Below, piece by piece: positions 45,093 through 55,202 of a stretch of 64,000 nt of DNA. The notes below the pieces were generated by a model. The model did no database searches, was not told the DNA's origin, and saw only the letters and a list, made by a program, of their open reading frames with translations. Position numbers and translations under genes: made by a program. The stretch is from Rhizobium subbaraonis (lineage in GTDB: Bacteria > Pseudomonadota > Alphaproteobacteria > Rhizobiales > Rhizobiaceae), in NCBI RefSeq assembly GCF_900220975.1, contig NZ_OBQD01000021.1:1-64000 (forward strand), written 5' to 3'. Each line of letters begins with the position of its first letter. Position 1 is the first letter of the stretch.

Positions 45093-48000
45093 CTATTCCG
45101 CCGCTGCCTTTTCCAGGCTTGCCAGACGTGTCAGCCAGGCGCGCATCGAAGCCGGGCGGACGGGTTTGTTTTGCAGAACGATATCCCGGCTCTCCGAAAG
45201 CGCCCGCACTTCGGCCGACCGGTCCGCGGTGACGAGCAGGCCGGGCAGTTCCGCCCCGAAGGCCTTGCGAAGCCGGTCGATCGCGTCGATCCCAGTGCCC
45301 TCGCCGAGATGATAGTCGGCGATCACCGCATGTGGCGGGTCGACGGGCGTGGAAATCAGCGCCTCGACCGCTGGCAGTGAATCGGCCGTAACGACCTCGC
45401 AGCCCCAGCCCGAAAGCAGCACGCGCATGCCCTCCAGGATCGCCGGTTCGTTGTCGATGCAGAGAACCCGCAGGCCGCGCAGCGGTTCCGCTACCGGCAC
45501 CGCCTCGTTCGGCGCAACCGCCTTTTTCCCGCTCGCTCCCGCCTCGACCGGTACCCGCACCTTGAAGCTGGTGCCGCGCCCAGGAACCGATTGCAGATCG
45601 ACGGCGTGGCCGAGAACGCGCGAAATGCGGTCGACGATGGACAGGCCGAGACCGAGGCCCGGCGCATTCCTGGCGCCCTCGTCGAGCCGGGCGAACTCCT
45701 TGAACACGGTGCGGAACTTCGACGGCGGAATGCCAATGCCGGTGTCGAGCACCTGAATGAAGGCGCTACCTCCCTGTCGGCGCACGCCGACAAGCACCTT
45801 GCCGCTATTGGTGTACTTGATCGCGTTCGATACCAGGTTCTGTACCAGCCGCCGCAGGAGGTTCGGGTCGCTCCGCACGGCGAGCGACGTGGAAACGACC
45901 TTCAAGGAAAGGTCTTTTGCGCGTGCCATGGGTGCAAAATCGGTTTCGATCCGTTTGAACAGCTCGTCCAGCCGGACGGCCTGCATGCGCGGCTTCATGG
46001 CGCCGGTGTCAAGTCGGGAAATGTCGAGCACGGCACCCAGGATCGTCTCCACCGATTCCAGAGAGGAATCGATGTTGCGTACCAGCATGTGGTTGTCGGT
46101 GTCGCCCAGGCGTTCGACCAGCGAGGAGGAGTAGAGCCGCGCCGCGTTCAGTGGCTGCAGGATGTCGTGGCCGGCGGCGGCGAAGAAGCGCGTCTTGCCG
46201 AGATTGGCCTCTTCGGCCGCCGCGCGCGCCTCGGCCAGTTCCTTGTTGACCCGGGTGAGTTCCGCCGTTCGCTCGGCCACGCGCAATTCCAGCGTCTCGT
46301 TGGCAAGCTTGAGCGCCCGGTCGGCCTCGACGCGTTCGGTGATATCGGTGAAGGTGGCGACGAACCCGCGCGCCGGCATGGCATTGGAGAGGACTTCCAC
46401 GATCCGGCGTCCGCCCGATAGCACGAGCTGGAACGGCTGGTCGAAATTCATAACGCCATCGAGGATCGCACGCCGTTCACTGGCGGCGATGTGGCCTTCC
46501 GCAACGAGGATGTCGATCATTTCACTAAGTGCGAAGCCGACCTGCCCGACCTGCTCCGGCAGGTCGAGAAGTTCGCGGAAGCGCCGGTTCCAGACTGTGA
46601 GGTTGCCCGAGCTGTCGAATACGGCGATGCCCTGGTCCATCTGGCCGAGCGCGGTCTGCAGCATGCCCTGGTTGTATTGCAGCGCCTCGCTGGCCTGGTC
46701 GAGCAGCCAGCTCGTATCCGCCGCCGTCTCGTCGATCCGCTGCAGCGTCAGGGACAGGACGAGGCGCGCGGACGAGGAACCGATCGCACTGCCGAGGACC
46801 TGTTCGGAGAAATGCACCAGCGCGATGTCCGCCGGCGCACTGTCTTCCAGCCAGCGGCCGAGTTGGCGTTCATAGGTGTGGAACGAGCGCTCCGTGCGCT
46901 CCTCGCCGAGATAGGTGGAGACGGCGTTTTTCAAGTCGCGCACCGTCACCTTCGTCTTGCTGCCGCGAAAGGCACGCTCGAGCTGTGGCCGGGTGCGGAT
47001 GAAGATGTTGGCCTGCAGGCGCTCGATATTGGTGGTGCTGCGCGACAGAGAGCCGATGACGAAGGCTGAGACATTGACCATCAGCGAAAGGACGGAGGCA
47101 GCCACCAGCGGATCGGCCTGTTCGCCGGAAAGAATGGTCGCACCGGGTAGCAGGAAGCCGAGGACCGTCGATGCGATGCCGGAATTGTCGCTGACGCCGA
47201 GGCTTGGCAGAAACAGCAGATAGCCCCAGACGAGGAGACCGGACACCATCCCCGCAATCGCGCCCCGCGCGTTCGCCTGCCGCCACACCAGCCCCCCGAG
47301 CAGGGCGGGCGCAATCTGCGCAATGGCTGCGAACGCCAGAAGGCCGATGGAGGCAAGCCCTGCGCTCGAAGTCGAGAACCGGTAGTAGGCGTAGCCGAGC
47401 AGGAGTACGAAGAAGATCGCGAAGCGCCGGATCAGAAGCAGCGTGCGCGTCAGGTCTTCGTGCGGTTCGCCGCGCCCGATCAGGTTTCGCCGCAGTACCA
47501 CCGGAATGACGATGTCGTTGGAGATCATGATGGACAACGCAACGCATTCGACGATGACCATGGCGGTTGCGGCGGAAAAGCCGCCAATGAAGGAGATGAG
47601 CGTCAACAGGGGCTGGCCCTGCGCGAGCGGCAGCGCCAAGACGTAGAGGTCGGAATCGCCGAGCCCTTGGAAAGCGATGAGGCCGCCGATGGCGACGGGC
47701 AGCACGAACAGGTTGATCGCCAGAAGGTATAGCGGGAACAGCAGCCCGGCCGTGCGCAGTTCGCCGTCGGTGCGGTTCTCCACCACCGTCACATGGAACT
47801 GCCGCGGCAGCATGACGATGGCAAACGCTGAAAGTACGACGAGAAGCAGCCAGCGCGCGATCGGGGTCTCGTGGGTAAGCGCCGCAGTCACGTGCTCGTT
47901 CTCGGCAGCGCGCAGCCAGAGGTCGCCGAGGCCGTCGAACATGAAGTAGACGACGTAGATGCCGACGGTGGCGAAGGCGAGCAGCTTGACGACCGACTCC

Positions 48001-48596
48001 ATCGAGATCGCCAGGATCAGGCCGTCCTGATGTTCCGTCGCATCCGTATGGCGGGTGCCGAAGACCACCGCGAAACAGGCCAGGCAGAGCGACACGATGA
48101 GCGGCAGGTCGATGAAGGCATGGCTTTCGCCGAAGCCGTACTCGTAGAAATCGACCACGACCTTGACCGAACTCGAAACGGCCTTCAACTGAAGCGCGAT
48201 ATAGGGAACGGCGCCGATCAGCGCGATCAGCGCCACGATCGCCGCGACACCCGGGCTCTTGCCGTAGCGCGCACCGACAAAGTCGGCGATCGACGTCAGC
48301 CGCTCGGACTTGGCGAGGCTGACGATGCGTCGGATCAGCGGCAGGCCGAGCGTGAACATCAGGATCGGCCCGATATAGATCCCGAAGAACTCCAGCCCCT
48401 GCGCGCTTGCGAGCCCCACGCCGCCGAAATAGGTCCAGGAGGTGCAGTAGATGGCAAGGCTCATTGCATAGACCATCGGCCGCCCGCGGCTTGCGGCATC
48501 CGGGGTGCGCGACCGTCGGTCGCCGTAGGTGGCCACGGCGAAGAGCAGCAGCAGATATGCGAAGGCCGCGGCAAAAATGGTCCAGCCAGATAGCAT
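45093..48596 (-). CDS. SSS-domain hybrid sensor histidine kinase, CrbS-like
   Basis: An 1167-residue membrane sensor. Residues 1-490 form a sodium:solute-symporter domain of about 13 helices ([20 protein letters not shown] near the start is typical). A PAS domain (about 640-750, [20 protein letters not shown]) and a coiled linker follow, then HisKA with the phospho-His in [15 protein letters not shown] (about 805-820), HATPase ([36 protein letters not shown]; about 910-1025), and a C-terminal receiver ([21 protein letters not shown] with the phospho-Asp, QNKPVRP; about 1040-1160). This is the layout of CrbS/NahK-type kinases that control acetate and related carbon use. The start is the ATG at residue 1 of the first helix; a longer TTG frame overlaps mscL and is unlikely. 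It is convergent with the CrbR-like regulator. Confidence 0.88.
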   Translation of the reverse strand: MLSGWTIFAAAFAYLLLLFAVATYGDRRSRTPDAASRGRPMVYAMSLAIYCTSWTYFGGVGLASAQGLEFFGIYIGPILMFTLGLPLIRRIVSLAKSERLTSIADFVGARYGKSPGVAAIVALIALIGAVPYIALQLKAVSSSVKVVVDFYEYGFGESHAFIDLPLIVSLCLACFAVVFGTRHTDATEHQDGLILAISMESVVKLLAFATVGIYVVYFMFDGLGDLWLRAAENEHVTAALTHETPIARWLLLVVLSAFAIVMLPRQFHVTVVENRTDGELRTAGLLFPLYLLAINLFVLPVAIGGLIAFQGLGDSDLYVLALPLAQGQPLLTLISFIGGFSAATAMVIVECVALSIMISNDIVIPVVLRRNLIGRGEPHEDLTRTLLLIRRFAIFFVLLLGYAYYRFSTSSAGLASIGLLAFAAIAQIAPALLGGLVWRQANARGAIAGMVSGLLVWGYLLFLPSLGVSDNSGIASTVLGFLLPGATILSGEQADPLVAASVLSLMVNVSAFVIGSLSRSTTNIERLQANIFIRTRPQLERAFRGSKTKVTVRDLKNAVSTYLGEERTERSFHTYERQLGRWLEDSAPADIALVHFSEQVLGSAIGSSSARLVLSLTLQRIDETAADTSWLLDQASEALQYNQGMLQTALGQMDQGIAVFDSSGNLTVWNRRFRELLDLPEQVGQVGFALSEMIDILVAEGHIAASERRAILDGVMNFDQPFQLVLSGGRRIVEVLSNAMPARGFVATFTDITERVEADRALKLANETLELRVAERTAELTRVNKELAEARAAAEEANLGKTRFFAAAGHDILQPLNAARLYSSSLVERLGDTDNHMLVRNIDSSLESVETILGAVLDISRLDTGAMKPRMQAVRLDELFKRIETDFAPMARAKDLSLKVVSTSLAVRSDPNLLRRLVQNLVSNAIKYTNSGKVLVGVRRQGGSAFIQVLDTGIGIPPSKFRTVFKEFARLDEGARNAPGLGLGLSIVDRISRVLGHAVDLQSVPGRGTSFKVRVPVEAGASGKKAVAPNEAVPVAEPLRGLRVLCIDNEPAILEGMRVLLSGWGCEVVTADSLPAVEALISTPVDPPHAVIADYHLGEGTGIDAIDRLRKAFGAELPGLLVTADRSAEVRALSESRDIVLQNKPVRPASMRAWLTRLASLEKAAAE

Positions 48597-48798
48597 GGGG
48601 TCTCCGGAACCGGCGGGCCTCCCCGCCCGCCTGCGCGGCACCATAGGCCATTCGAACCACGAAGAAAATCCGACGCGGCTCAGCCTTAAGTCCGAAAGCT
48701 CCGCACGATTGCATAAACTGCGGTTGATCGCGCCTGAGTGGTTCCATCCGGACAAAAACTCAACTAGTTTGAACCGCACGCAGCAACAGGAGAGGCGC

Positions 48799-49230
48799 AT
48801 GCTCAACGAATTCAAGGCGTTCATCGCCCGAGGCAACGTCATGGACCTTGCCGTCGGTGTGATCATCGGTGCCGCTTTCAGCAGGATTGTCGACTCGATC
48901 GTCAACGATCTGGTGATGCCGGTCGTCGGCGCGCTGACGGGTGGCGGGTTCGATTTCTCGAACTACTTCCTGCCGCTTTCGTCGAACGTGACCGCCAGCA
49001 CGCTTGCAGCCGCCCGTGAGCAGGGGGCCGTCTTCGCCTACGGCAACTTCATCACCGTCGCGCTCAACTTCGTCATCCTCGCCTGGATCATCTTCCTCAT
49101 GGTCAAGGGCGTGAACCGCGTCCGCGCCAGCGTCGACAAGCAGAAGGCCGACGAGGCCGCGCCCCCGCCGGCGGATGTGGCGCTGCTGACGGAGATCCGC
49201 GACCTTTTGAAGAGCCGCCCCGCGGTCTGA
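48799..49230 (+). CDS. mscL: Large-conductance mechanosensitive channel
   Basis: A 143-residue inner-membrane channel that opens at high tension to save cells from hypo-osmotic shock; it acts as a homopentamer. The N-terminal amphipathic helix and first helix read [20 protein letters not shown] and [20 protein letters not shown]. The periplasmic loop follows, then the second helix ([20 protein letters not shown]) and a charged cytoplasmic bundle. The start at 48799 has AGGAGAGG six bases upstream. Usual length for the family. A hairpin terminator follows. Confidence 0.95.
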   Translation: MLNEFKAFIARGNVMDLAVGVIIGAAFSRIVDSIVNDLVMPVVGALTGGGFDFSNYFLPLSSNVTASTLAAAREQGAVFAYGNFITVALNFVILAWIIFLMVKGVNRVRASVDKQKADEAAPPPADVALLTEIRDLLKSRPAV

Positions 49231-49238
49231 CCGGATAC

Positions 49239-49265
49239 GGCCCCGGTGTGCCGCTCGCCGGGGCC
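49239..49265 (+). terminator. Hairpin terminator after mscL
   Basis: GGCCCCGG (49239-49246) pairs with CCGGGGCC (49258-49265), an 8-bp stem with an 11-base loop; TCCATTT follows. It lies 8 bp after the mscL stop. Confidence 0.6.
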
Positions 49266-49376
49266 TCCATTTCTCATCACCGAAATCGATCGGAGCGTCA
49301 GATAAACTGGCGTGAAACCGCTGCCATTTGTCGCTAGATATGGGCTGGTTTGGCGGCGTTCCCCGACGGAGACAAG

Positions 49377-50543
49377 ATGGACATTCTCGGCAATGTGAGC
49401 CCCCGTGCGCTGCAGGCGCCCGAAAGCGGCATCGTAGAACTGGTCAACTATGCGCGCGGCCGCGATGGGCTCATCCCGTTGTGGGTCGGGGAGGGCGATC
49501 TTCCCACGCCCGCTTTCATCTCCGACGCCGCGATGGCAGCGCTGAAGGCCGGCGAAACTTTCTACACCTGGCAGCGCGGCATTCCCGAATTGCGCCAGGC
49601 CCTGTCGCGCTATTACGAACGCCAGTTCGGCCACAGCCTCTCCCAGGAACATTTCTATGTGGTCGGTTCCGGCATGCAGGCGATCCAGCTCGCGGTGCAG
49701 GCGCTATCCTCGCCCGGCGACGAGATTGTCTATCTGTCGCCGGCCTGGCCGAATTTCGCCGCCGCCGCATCGCTTGCGGGCGCTCATCCGCGCGCCGTAC
49801 CGCTGCAGTTCGCCGACGGTCGCTGGCGGCTGGACCTTGAAAGGGTGGAAGCTGCGATCACCCCGCGCACCAGGGCGCTGTTCGTCAACACGCCTTCCAA
49901 CCCCACCGGCTGGACCGCAGCCCATGACGATCTCCGGGCGATCATCGAGCTCGCGCGCCGGAAGGGTCTGTGGATCATCGCCGACGAAATCTATGCGCTT
50001 TATCACTATGCCGGCGGTCGGGCGCCGTCCTTCCTCGACGTGATGGAAGACGGCGACCGTGTCGTCTTCGTCAATTCCTTTTCCAAGAACTGGTCGATGA
50101 CGGGCTGGCGCGTCGGCTGGATCGTCGCGCCGCCGCAGATGGGGCAGGTGATCGAAAATCTCGTCCAGTACTCGACGTCCGGCGTCGCGCAGTTCATGCA
50201 AAAAGGCGCGATTGCGGCGCTCGACGATGGCGACGACTTCGTGCGCGCCAATATCGACAAGGCGACCCGCGCCCGAGATCTGCTCTGCGACGCGCTGATT
50301 GCGACCAACAGGGTGGAGACGCTGAAGCCGGACGGTGCGATCTATGCCTTCCTGAAGATTGACGGGGTGCAGGATGCCCGCAGAGCCGCTCTCGACATCG
50401 TCGACAAGACCGGCGTCGGCCTCGCGCCCGGCACTGCGTTCGGCGAAGGTGGATCGCTGTTCATGCGCGCCTGCTTCCTGCGCGACAAGGGGCAGGTGGC
50501 GGAAGCGGCCGAGCGCCTGTCGCGCTACATCGCCGCCCTCTGA
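49377..50543 (+). CDS. Class I/II PLP-dependent aminotransferase
   Basis: A 388-residue aminotransferase of fold type I. The cofactor-binding lysine is in VNSFSKNWSMTGWRVGW (about 228-244), with the Asn and Asp/Tyr contacts in TPSNPTGW (about 162-169) and IIADEIYALYHY (about 195-206). The arginine that binds the substrate carboxylate is near the end (FMRACF). The start at 49377 (MDILGNVS) has GGAGA five bases upstream; the in-frame start at 49350 lacks one. The amino donor is not clear; aspartate/tyrosine-like or alanine-like activity is possible. There is 71 bp to galE on the same strand. Confidence 0.86.
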   Translation: MDILGNVSPRALQAPESGIVELVNYARGRDGLIPLWVGEGDLPTPAFISDAAMAALKAGETFYTWQRGIPELRQALSRYYERQFGHSLSQEHFYVVGSGMQAIQLAVQALSSPGDEIVYLSPAWPNFAAAASLAGAHPRAVPLQFADGRWRLDLERVEAAITPRTRALFVNTPSNPTGWTAAHDDLRAIIELARRKGLWIIADEIYALYHYAGGRAPSFLDVMEDGDRVVFVNSFSKNWSMTGWRVGWIVAPPQMGQVIENLVQYSTSGVAQFMQKGAIAALDDGDDFVRANIDKATRARDLLCDALIATNRVETLKPDGAIYAFLKIDGVQDARRAALDIVDKTGVGLAPGTAFGEGGSLFMRACFLRDKGQVAEAAERLSRYIAAL

Positions 50544-50614
50544 TCGCCACATTTGCTTCTTTGCTTCGGGCACGCTTTTATGCGCCGGCTTTGAACAGAT
50601 TCGGGGGACATCGG

Positions 50615-51607
50615 ATGGCGGTACTGGTAACGGGCGGAGCGGGCTATATCGGCTCCCATATGGTCTGGGCGCTCTGCGATGCGGGCGAGGAGGTCGTGGT
50701 CATCGACCGGCTGTCGACCGGCTTTCGCTGGGCGATCGCGCCTGAAGCCCGCTTTTACGAAGGCGACATCGCCGATCGTGACCTGCTCCGGCAGATCTTC
50801 GCCGAGAACGCGATCGATGCGATCATCCACTTCGCTGGCTCCATCATCGTTCCGGAATCCGTCGCCGATCCGCTGAGCTATTACGAGAACAACACCGTCA
50901 AGTCGCGCGCGCTGATTGCGGCCGCAGTCGAGGCGAAGGTGCCGCATTTTGTCTTCTCCTCCACCGCTGCCGTCTACGGCACCCCGCAGACCGCCGACCC
51001 GGTCGTCGAGACCGAACCCCTGCGGCCCGAATCGCCCTACGGCTCCTCGAAGCTGATGACGGAGATCATGCTGCGCGACACGGCACTTGCGCATGACTTC
51101 GCCTATACGGCGCTGCGATATTTCAACGTCGCCGGCGCCGACCCGCGGGGCCGCACCGGCCAGTCGACAAAGGGTGCCACCCATCTGATCAAGGTTGCCT
51201 CCGAGGCGGCGCTTGGCAAGCGGGATGGCATGGACGTTTACGGCACGGACTATGCGACGCCGGACGGAACCTGCGTTCGCGACTACATTCACGTGTCCGA
51301 CCTCGCCAACGCCCATCTCAAGGCGCTGGAGCGCATGCGTGCAGGCGGCGGTTCGATCGTCGCCAATTGCGGCTATGGCCGCGGCTTCTCGGTTTTCGAG
51401 GTATTGAATCGGGTCAAGGAGGTTTCCGGCGTCGATTTCCCGGTGCGTGTGGCCGGCCGCCGGCCTGGCGACGCGGTGTCGATCGTCGCCAACCCCGCGG
51501 TGGCCATGAAGGAATTGAACTGGCAGCCGCAATACGACGACCTGGCCTTCATCGTGCGCACGGCGCTCGACTGGGAAGAGCATCTCGCCCGCCGCAACCA
51601 GATGTGA
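50615..51607 (+). CDS. galE: UDP-glucose 4-epimerase
   Basis: A 330-residue short-chain dehydrogenase/epimerase that interconverts UDP-glucose and UDP-galactose. NAD-binding VLVTGGAGYIGSHMVWAL (3-20), catalytic Ser/Tyr/Lys in FSSTAAVYG and SPYGSSKLMTE (YxxxK), RYFNVAGAD and the C-terminal LNWQPQYDDLAFI. The sequence is GalE-like and not a dehydratase. In rhizobia it supplies UDP-galactose for exopolysaccharide and LPS (the name exoB is used in Sinorhizobium). GGGGGACATCGG precedes the ATG at 50615. Confidence 0.93.
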   Translation: MAVLVTGGAGYIGSHMVWALCDAGEEVVVIDRLSTGFRWAIAPEARFYEGDIADRDLLRQIFAENAIDAIIHFAGSIIVPESVADPLSYYENNTVKSRALIAAAVEAKVPHFVFSSTAAVYGTPQTADPVVETEPLRPESPYGSSKLMTEIMLRDTALAHDFAYTALRYFNVAGADPRGRTGQSTKGATHLIKVASEAALGKRDGMDVYGTDYATPDGTCVRDYIHVSDLANAHLKALERMRAGGGSIVANCGYGRGFSVFEVLNRVKEVSGVDFPVRVAGRRPGDAVSIVANPAVAMKELNWQPQYDDLAFIVRTALDWEEHLARRNQM

Positions 51608-51626
51608 GGGCTTGCTCTGCTCGTCG

Positions 51627-51923
51627 CTACTCGCCGAGCTTCTCGGCTTCGTGGGCGATCGAATGGCGGATGAGCCGGGCCCACAGGTCGTCATAGAAGT
51701 CTTCGTCCAGGCCATGCGCCTTGGCGTTCTCTCGGGCATTGGCGCGCACTTCGTCGACGCGTGCCGGAATGTCAGCCTTCAGTCCCAGGCCGACCTTGAT
51801 CTCGGCGGCGCGGCCGATGAAGGTCCAGCGCTCGGCAAACAGCGCCATCAGCTCCTTGTCGATCCGGTCGATGTTTTCGCGGATATCCGCCATGGTTTGG
51901 CATTCCGCTGCTTTATCGGGCAT
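51627..51923 (-). CDS. Chorismate mutase (AroQ type)
   Basis: A 98-residue helical enzyme converting chorismate to prephenate for phenylalanine and tyrosine. The AroQ pattern is clear: IRENIDRIDKELMALFAERW with the catalytic arginine, FIGRAAEIK and a C-terminal helix ending RLIRHSIAHEAEKLG. Length equals the monofunctional AroQ domain. The start at 51923 follows GGAGACGGGA; longer frames extend into a poorly conserved region. It is convergent with galE with 19 bp between. Confidence 0.88.
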   Translation of the reverse strand: MPDKAAECQTMADIRENIDRIDKELMALFAERWTFIGRAAEIKVGLGLKADIPARVDEVRANARENAKAHGLDEDFYDDLWARLIRHSIAHEAEKLGE

Positions 51924-52289
51924 TCCCGTCTCCGCTTCTCTGACCTGCATTGCATCCGCCGTCACGGACATCGCCGTGGCTGTAACAAAGCAGAAGCGGA
52001 GAGAAAAGGTCAAAGCCGCGCGGGCGGCGCTGTGCCACATCGGGACCGCGAAAAGACAGGGAGGGTGCGGTCCTGTTCCTGAACTTTCTGCGGTCCCGTA
52101 TGCTGGCCAAGTGCAAGCTAGATGACGAAGCTTGAGTGAGGCTTAAATTAAAAAGCACTAAATAGTTGCGGCGACGGGTCTTGGCTTACCTTAGGTGAGG
52201 CGCCGCGGGGCCCTGACGAAGGGACCCGCGAACGGTCACGGGTTGCGCCATTTCTCTGCCGGTTCTGCAACGCCTTGCTCGTCCGTTGC
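51924..52289. other. Intergenic region, no gene seen
   Basis: The 366 bases lie upstream of chorismate mutase and downstream of the first small secreted protein. No frame with a ribosome binding site is present. The hairpin at 52204-52230 (CGCGGG...CCCGCG with an inner CCC/GGG pair) probably terminates the secreted-protein transcript. An A+T-rich patch at 52141-52165 may be the chorismate mutase promoter. Confidence 0.5.
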
Positions 52290-52532
52290 TCACTTCCGGG
52301 GCATGGCATTGCGAAGGGCCCTGCCTTCGGATTCCGGACACCGCAATTCACTGTGCGGCTGATCGCAGGCGTGCCGTCCGATCGATCCCGTCACGGATCG
52401 ATCGGACCGGACATCGCCAAGCCATCCGTCGTCAATCTGCACGAAATGCGGTAAGCCGAAGCTGCTCGGAATGGCGGCGGCGGTCGTGGCGGAAAGCGCC
52501 AGGACGGCGGCCGATAGCGCGAATTTTTTCAT
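52290..52532 (-). CDS. Small secreted protein, paralogue A (80 aa)
   Basis: An 80-residue protein. The ATG at 52532 gives a signal peptide (MKKFALSAAVLALSATTAAA). The short mature region has SVTGSIGRHACDQPHSELRC with two cysteines, likely a disulfide. The same length, signal, VTGS motif and Cys pair appear in the gene at 52811-53053, and both start inside the identical leader GAGGACCTC(G/A)ACATGAA. They are thus tandem paralogues. I recognise no family. Secreted to the periplasm or outside; function unknown. Confidence 0.65.
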   Translation of the reverse strand: MKKFALSAAVLALSATTAAAIPSSFGLPHFVQIDDGWLGDVRSDRSVTGSIGRHACDQPHSELRCPESEGRALRNAMPRK

Positions 52533-52810
52533 GTCGAGGTCCTCGGATATGACGGACAGTCCGTTCGATCCCTCACGCCCCTCTGGCGAATATAGGCCTC
52601 GCATTTCGTATTTTAAGTATCGCTAATATAAATGTCCAACGCTCTGGCCGGACGAGCGCGTCGTGCCGGACCTCGCGGCCTCAAGCACAAAGCCAGCCGT
52701 CGCTCTGAAAAGGTCTGATGTCGGGGTATCGGCATTCGCGCCGCAGGAGCACCACCCGCCTGACCGCCCGCCGCATGGGCGGTCATCTGGGGGCCTCATA
52801 AATGTTTGGG

Positions 52811-53053
52811 TCAGTCCTTGCGGACGCCTTCTTCTATCGGTTTGGCCGATGGATCGACGCAACGGCGAACCGTCTTGACGCCGAATTTGCAAATTGGCTC
52901 ATCGACCGAACCGGTCACGGTGAGGTCGATCATGCTTTCGTTGGACGCAATGATCGGGTCACCGAACCGTGCGCGGTCGAAAGTCGTGGTGGCTGCAAAT
53001 GCACTAAAGGCCGAAAAGGCCATGACAGCGATCGATACAACGAATGTCTTCAT
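52811..53053 (-). CDS. Small secreted protein, paralogue B (80 aa)
   Basis: An 80-residue protein with a signal peptide (MKTFVVSIAVMAFSAFSAFA) and a mature part with LTVTGSVDEPICKFGVKTVR plus a second cysteine (RRC). It pairs with the gene at 52290-52532: same length, same leader, same VTGS-x(4,5)-C pattern, but otherwise well diverged. The two are separated by 278 bp without a gene. A possible start codon 15 codons upstream (53098) is less likely because it precedes the shared leader. Confidence 0.68.
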   Translation of the reverse strand: MKTFVVSIAVMAFSAFSAFAATTTFDRARFGDPIIASNESMIDLTVTGSVDEPICKFGVKTVRRCVDPSAKPIEEGVRKD

Positions 53054-53206
53054 GTTGAGGTCCTCTGATTGCGGGGAACATCGGACATCCTCGTGCATGC
53101 AAGAAGATCATATGGGGCATCGTGGCCCCGTGTTAAGTGGCCGCCGCCGAAAAATCGTCACATTTTGTTTAAGTCGGTGCCGAGCCGTGGTGACAGCTGA
53201 TTCGGT

Positions 53207-54376
53207 TCAGGCCGGCTTGAGATAGGTCTCGACCACTTCGGTCCAGAAAGCAGCCCCGATCGGCAGCAGGTCGTCGTTGAAATTGTAACCCGGATGGTGG
53301 AGCGGACGGTCCTTTTCGGATGCGCGCGCACCGAGGAAGAAGTAGCTGCCAGGGCGTTCCTTCAGCATATAGGCGAAATCTTCGCTGCCCATGAAGGGGC
53401 GTGGGAGGTCCGCCACCTTCTCCGGACCGGCAAATCGAATGGCGATATCCCGCAGAAGATCCGTCTCCGCGCTGTGATTGATGGTGGCGTCGTAGCTTCT
53501 GAGGTAGTCGACCGTGGCCGTCATCTCGTAGCTTTCCGCCTGGCGCTCGGCAATCAGGCGTATGCGCCGTTCCAGCTCGTCCCGCACGGCCGGATCGAAG
53601 GAGCGGATGCCGACGACGATCTCGGCCCGCTCCGGGATGATGTTGCTGGCCGAACCCGCGTGGAAGGAACCGACGGTGACGACGGTCGGATCCAGCGGGT
53701 GGATGTTGCGCGAAACGACGGTCTGCAATGCCATCACGATCGACGCCCCCGCCACGATCGGATCGGCCGTCTCCTGCGGCTCCGCGCCATGACCGCCGCG
53801 TCCGTTGAGCGTGATCCGCGCCTCGTCCACCGCGGCCATGATCGCGCCGTCGCGAAAGGCGAACTGGCCGAAGGGCAGCCCGGGCTCGTTATGCAGCGCA
53901 AAAACCGCGTCGCACGGGAAACGGTCGAACAGGCCCTCCTCGACCATGATCTTCGCGCCGCCGAAATTCTCCTCGGCCGGCTGGAAGATCAGGTGGACGG
54001 TGCCGTCGAAGTTCCGCCGCTCCGCGATGGCGCGGGCGGCGCCGAGAAGCATTGCCGTATGTCCGTCATGGCCGCAGGCGTGCATGAGGCCGGGCGTCTT
54101 GCTGGCATATGCAAGGCCCGTCTCTTCAAGGATGGGCAGGGCATCGATATCGGCGCGGATCCCGACGGAGCGGCGGCCCGTGCCGTGGGAAAGGGTTGCG
54201 ACCAGCCCGGTCCTGGCAAGGCCGCGACTGACCTTGTAGCCGTAGGCCTCCAGATGCCGGGCGATCACGTCTGATGTGCGCACTTCCTCCAGCCCCAGTT
54301 CGGGATGGGCGTGCAGGTCTTGGCGGATGGCGACCAGTTCGGGAATGGCGTTGGTAAGGGAAGCGCGAACGTTCAT
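53207..54376 (-). CDS. M20-family amidohydrolase
   Basis: A 389-residue cytosolic zinc enzyme of the M20D aminoacylase/hippurate hydrolase type. Zinc-binding motifs: MHACGHDGHTAMLLGAA (about 97-113), QPAEENFGGAKIMVEEG (about 132-148), ALHNEPGLPFGQ, and GSEDFAYML near the C-terminus. The dimerisation domain contains GRGGHGAEPQETADPI. It removes an acyl or amide group from an amino-acid derivative. It follows an amino-acid ABC importer directly (1 bp after the permease stop), so its substrate is probably an imported N-acylated amino acid such as an arginine derivative. The start is ATG at 54376. Confidence 0.87.
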   Translation of the reverse strand: MNVRASLTNAIPELVAIRQDLHAHPELGLEEVRTSDVIARHLEAYGYKVSRGLARTGLVATLSHGTGRRSVGIRADIDALPILEETGLAYASKTPGLMHACGHDGHTAMLLGAARAIAERRNFDGTVHLIFQPAEENFGGAKIMVEEGLFDRFPCDAVFALHNEPGLPFGQFAFRDGAIMAAVDEARITLNGRGGHGAEPQETADPIVAGASIVMALQTVVSRNIHPLDPTVVTVGSFHAGSASNIIPERAEIVVGIRSFDPAVRDELERRIRLIAERQAESYEMTATVDYLRSYDATINHSAETDLLRDIAIRFAGPEKVADLPRPFMGSEDFAYMLKERPGSYFFLGARASEKDRPLHHPGYNFNDDLLPIGAAFWTEVVETYLKPA

Positions 54377-54377
54377 G

Positions 54378-55202
54378 TCAGGCACCACGTGTGGGGATCT
54401 TGTTTTCGAGGGCGCGGAACGCCACGACGAGAATGGCGGTCAGGCAGAGATAGATGAGCGCCAGCAAAAGCAGCGGCTCGTAGGTCAGGTAGGTCATCTG
54501 ACGGATCTTGGAGACGACGGCATAGACGTCGATCACGGTGATCGTCGCGACGAGCGGCGTCGCCTTGAGCTGCAGCACCGTCTCGCCGTTCAGCGTCGGC
54601 AGAGCCCGGTGGATGGCGCGGGGCAGCCAGATGCGGCGAAACACCTTCCAGCGGCTCATCCCATAGGCGCGGCCGGCTTCAAGCTCGCCCGCCGGCACGC
54701 CGGCAAAGGCGCCTCTCATCACCTCGCCCTCATAGGCGGCAAACGACATGGTCAGTGCGGCGACGCCATAGGGCCAGGCCTCGCGCAGATAGGGCCAGAG
54801 AAACGACTGGCGGATTGCCGGGAACTGCGGGAAGAGCGAGCCAAGGCCGTAGTAGAGCAGCCAGAGCTGCAGCAGCAGCGGTGTACCGCGGATGACCGTG
54901 CAGAAACCCCGCGCCAGCATTTTCAGCGGCCATGGGCCTGTCACCTGTACCAGCCCGAGCGGCACGGCGAAGAGGAAGCCGAGGATGCAGGTGCTGACCA
55001 GCATCAGGAGGGTGACCCCGACGCCCTGCGCCAGCCGCCAGCCGTATTCCGGCAACCAGTCCCAGCGCATGAACCAGGCGGCGCAGAAGACCAGCACGGC
55101 GGCGATCGCCATCAGGATGATGCGGTGAGGCTTGAGAAAGCCCTTGCGGTCGGGCAGCTCGGTCAGCGCCATCGCGCCTATGGTGTTGTCCTCGCTCGTC
55201 AT
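54378..55202 (-). CDS. Polar amino-acid ABC permease (HisM-like)
   Basis: A 274-residue inner-membrane permease. An N-terminal helix (28-46) precedes five more. The EAA loop that docks to the ATPase reads EAGRAYGMSRWKVFRRIWLP (about 175-194). It forms the heterodimeric channel with the permease encoded next (4-bp overlap). The transporter imports a basic amino acid or related compound, judged from the binding protein and the downstream catabolic genes. Confidence 0.88.
   Translation of the reverse strand: MTSEDNTIGAMALTELPDRKGFLKPHRIILMAIAAVLVFCAAWFMRWDWLPEYGWRLAQGVGVTLLMLVSTCILGFLFAVPLGLVQVTGPWPLKMLARGFCTVIRGTPLLLQLWLLYYGLGSLFPQFPAIRQSFLWPYLREAWPYGVAALTMSFAAYEGEVMRGAFAGVPAGELEAGRAYGMSRWKVFRRIWLPRAIHRALPTLNGETVLQLKATPLVATITVIDVYAVVSKIRQMTYLTYEPLLLLALIYLCLTAILVVAFRALENKIPTRGA

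Noticed and set aside
48597-48905. N-terminal extension of the hybrid kinase
   Set aside because: It would overlap mscL in antisense and puts an arginine/cysteine-rich stretch before the first membrane helix.
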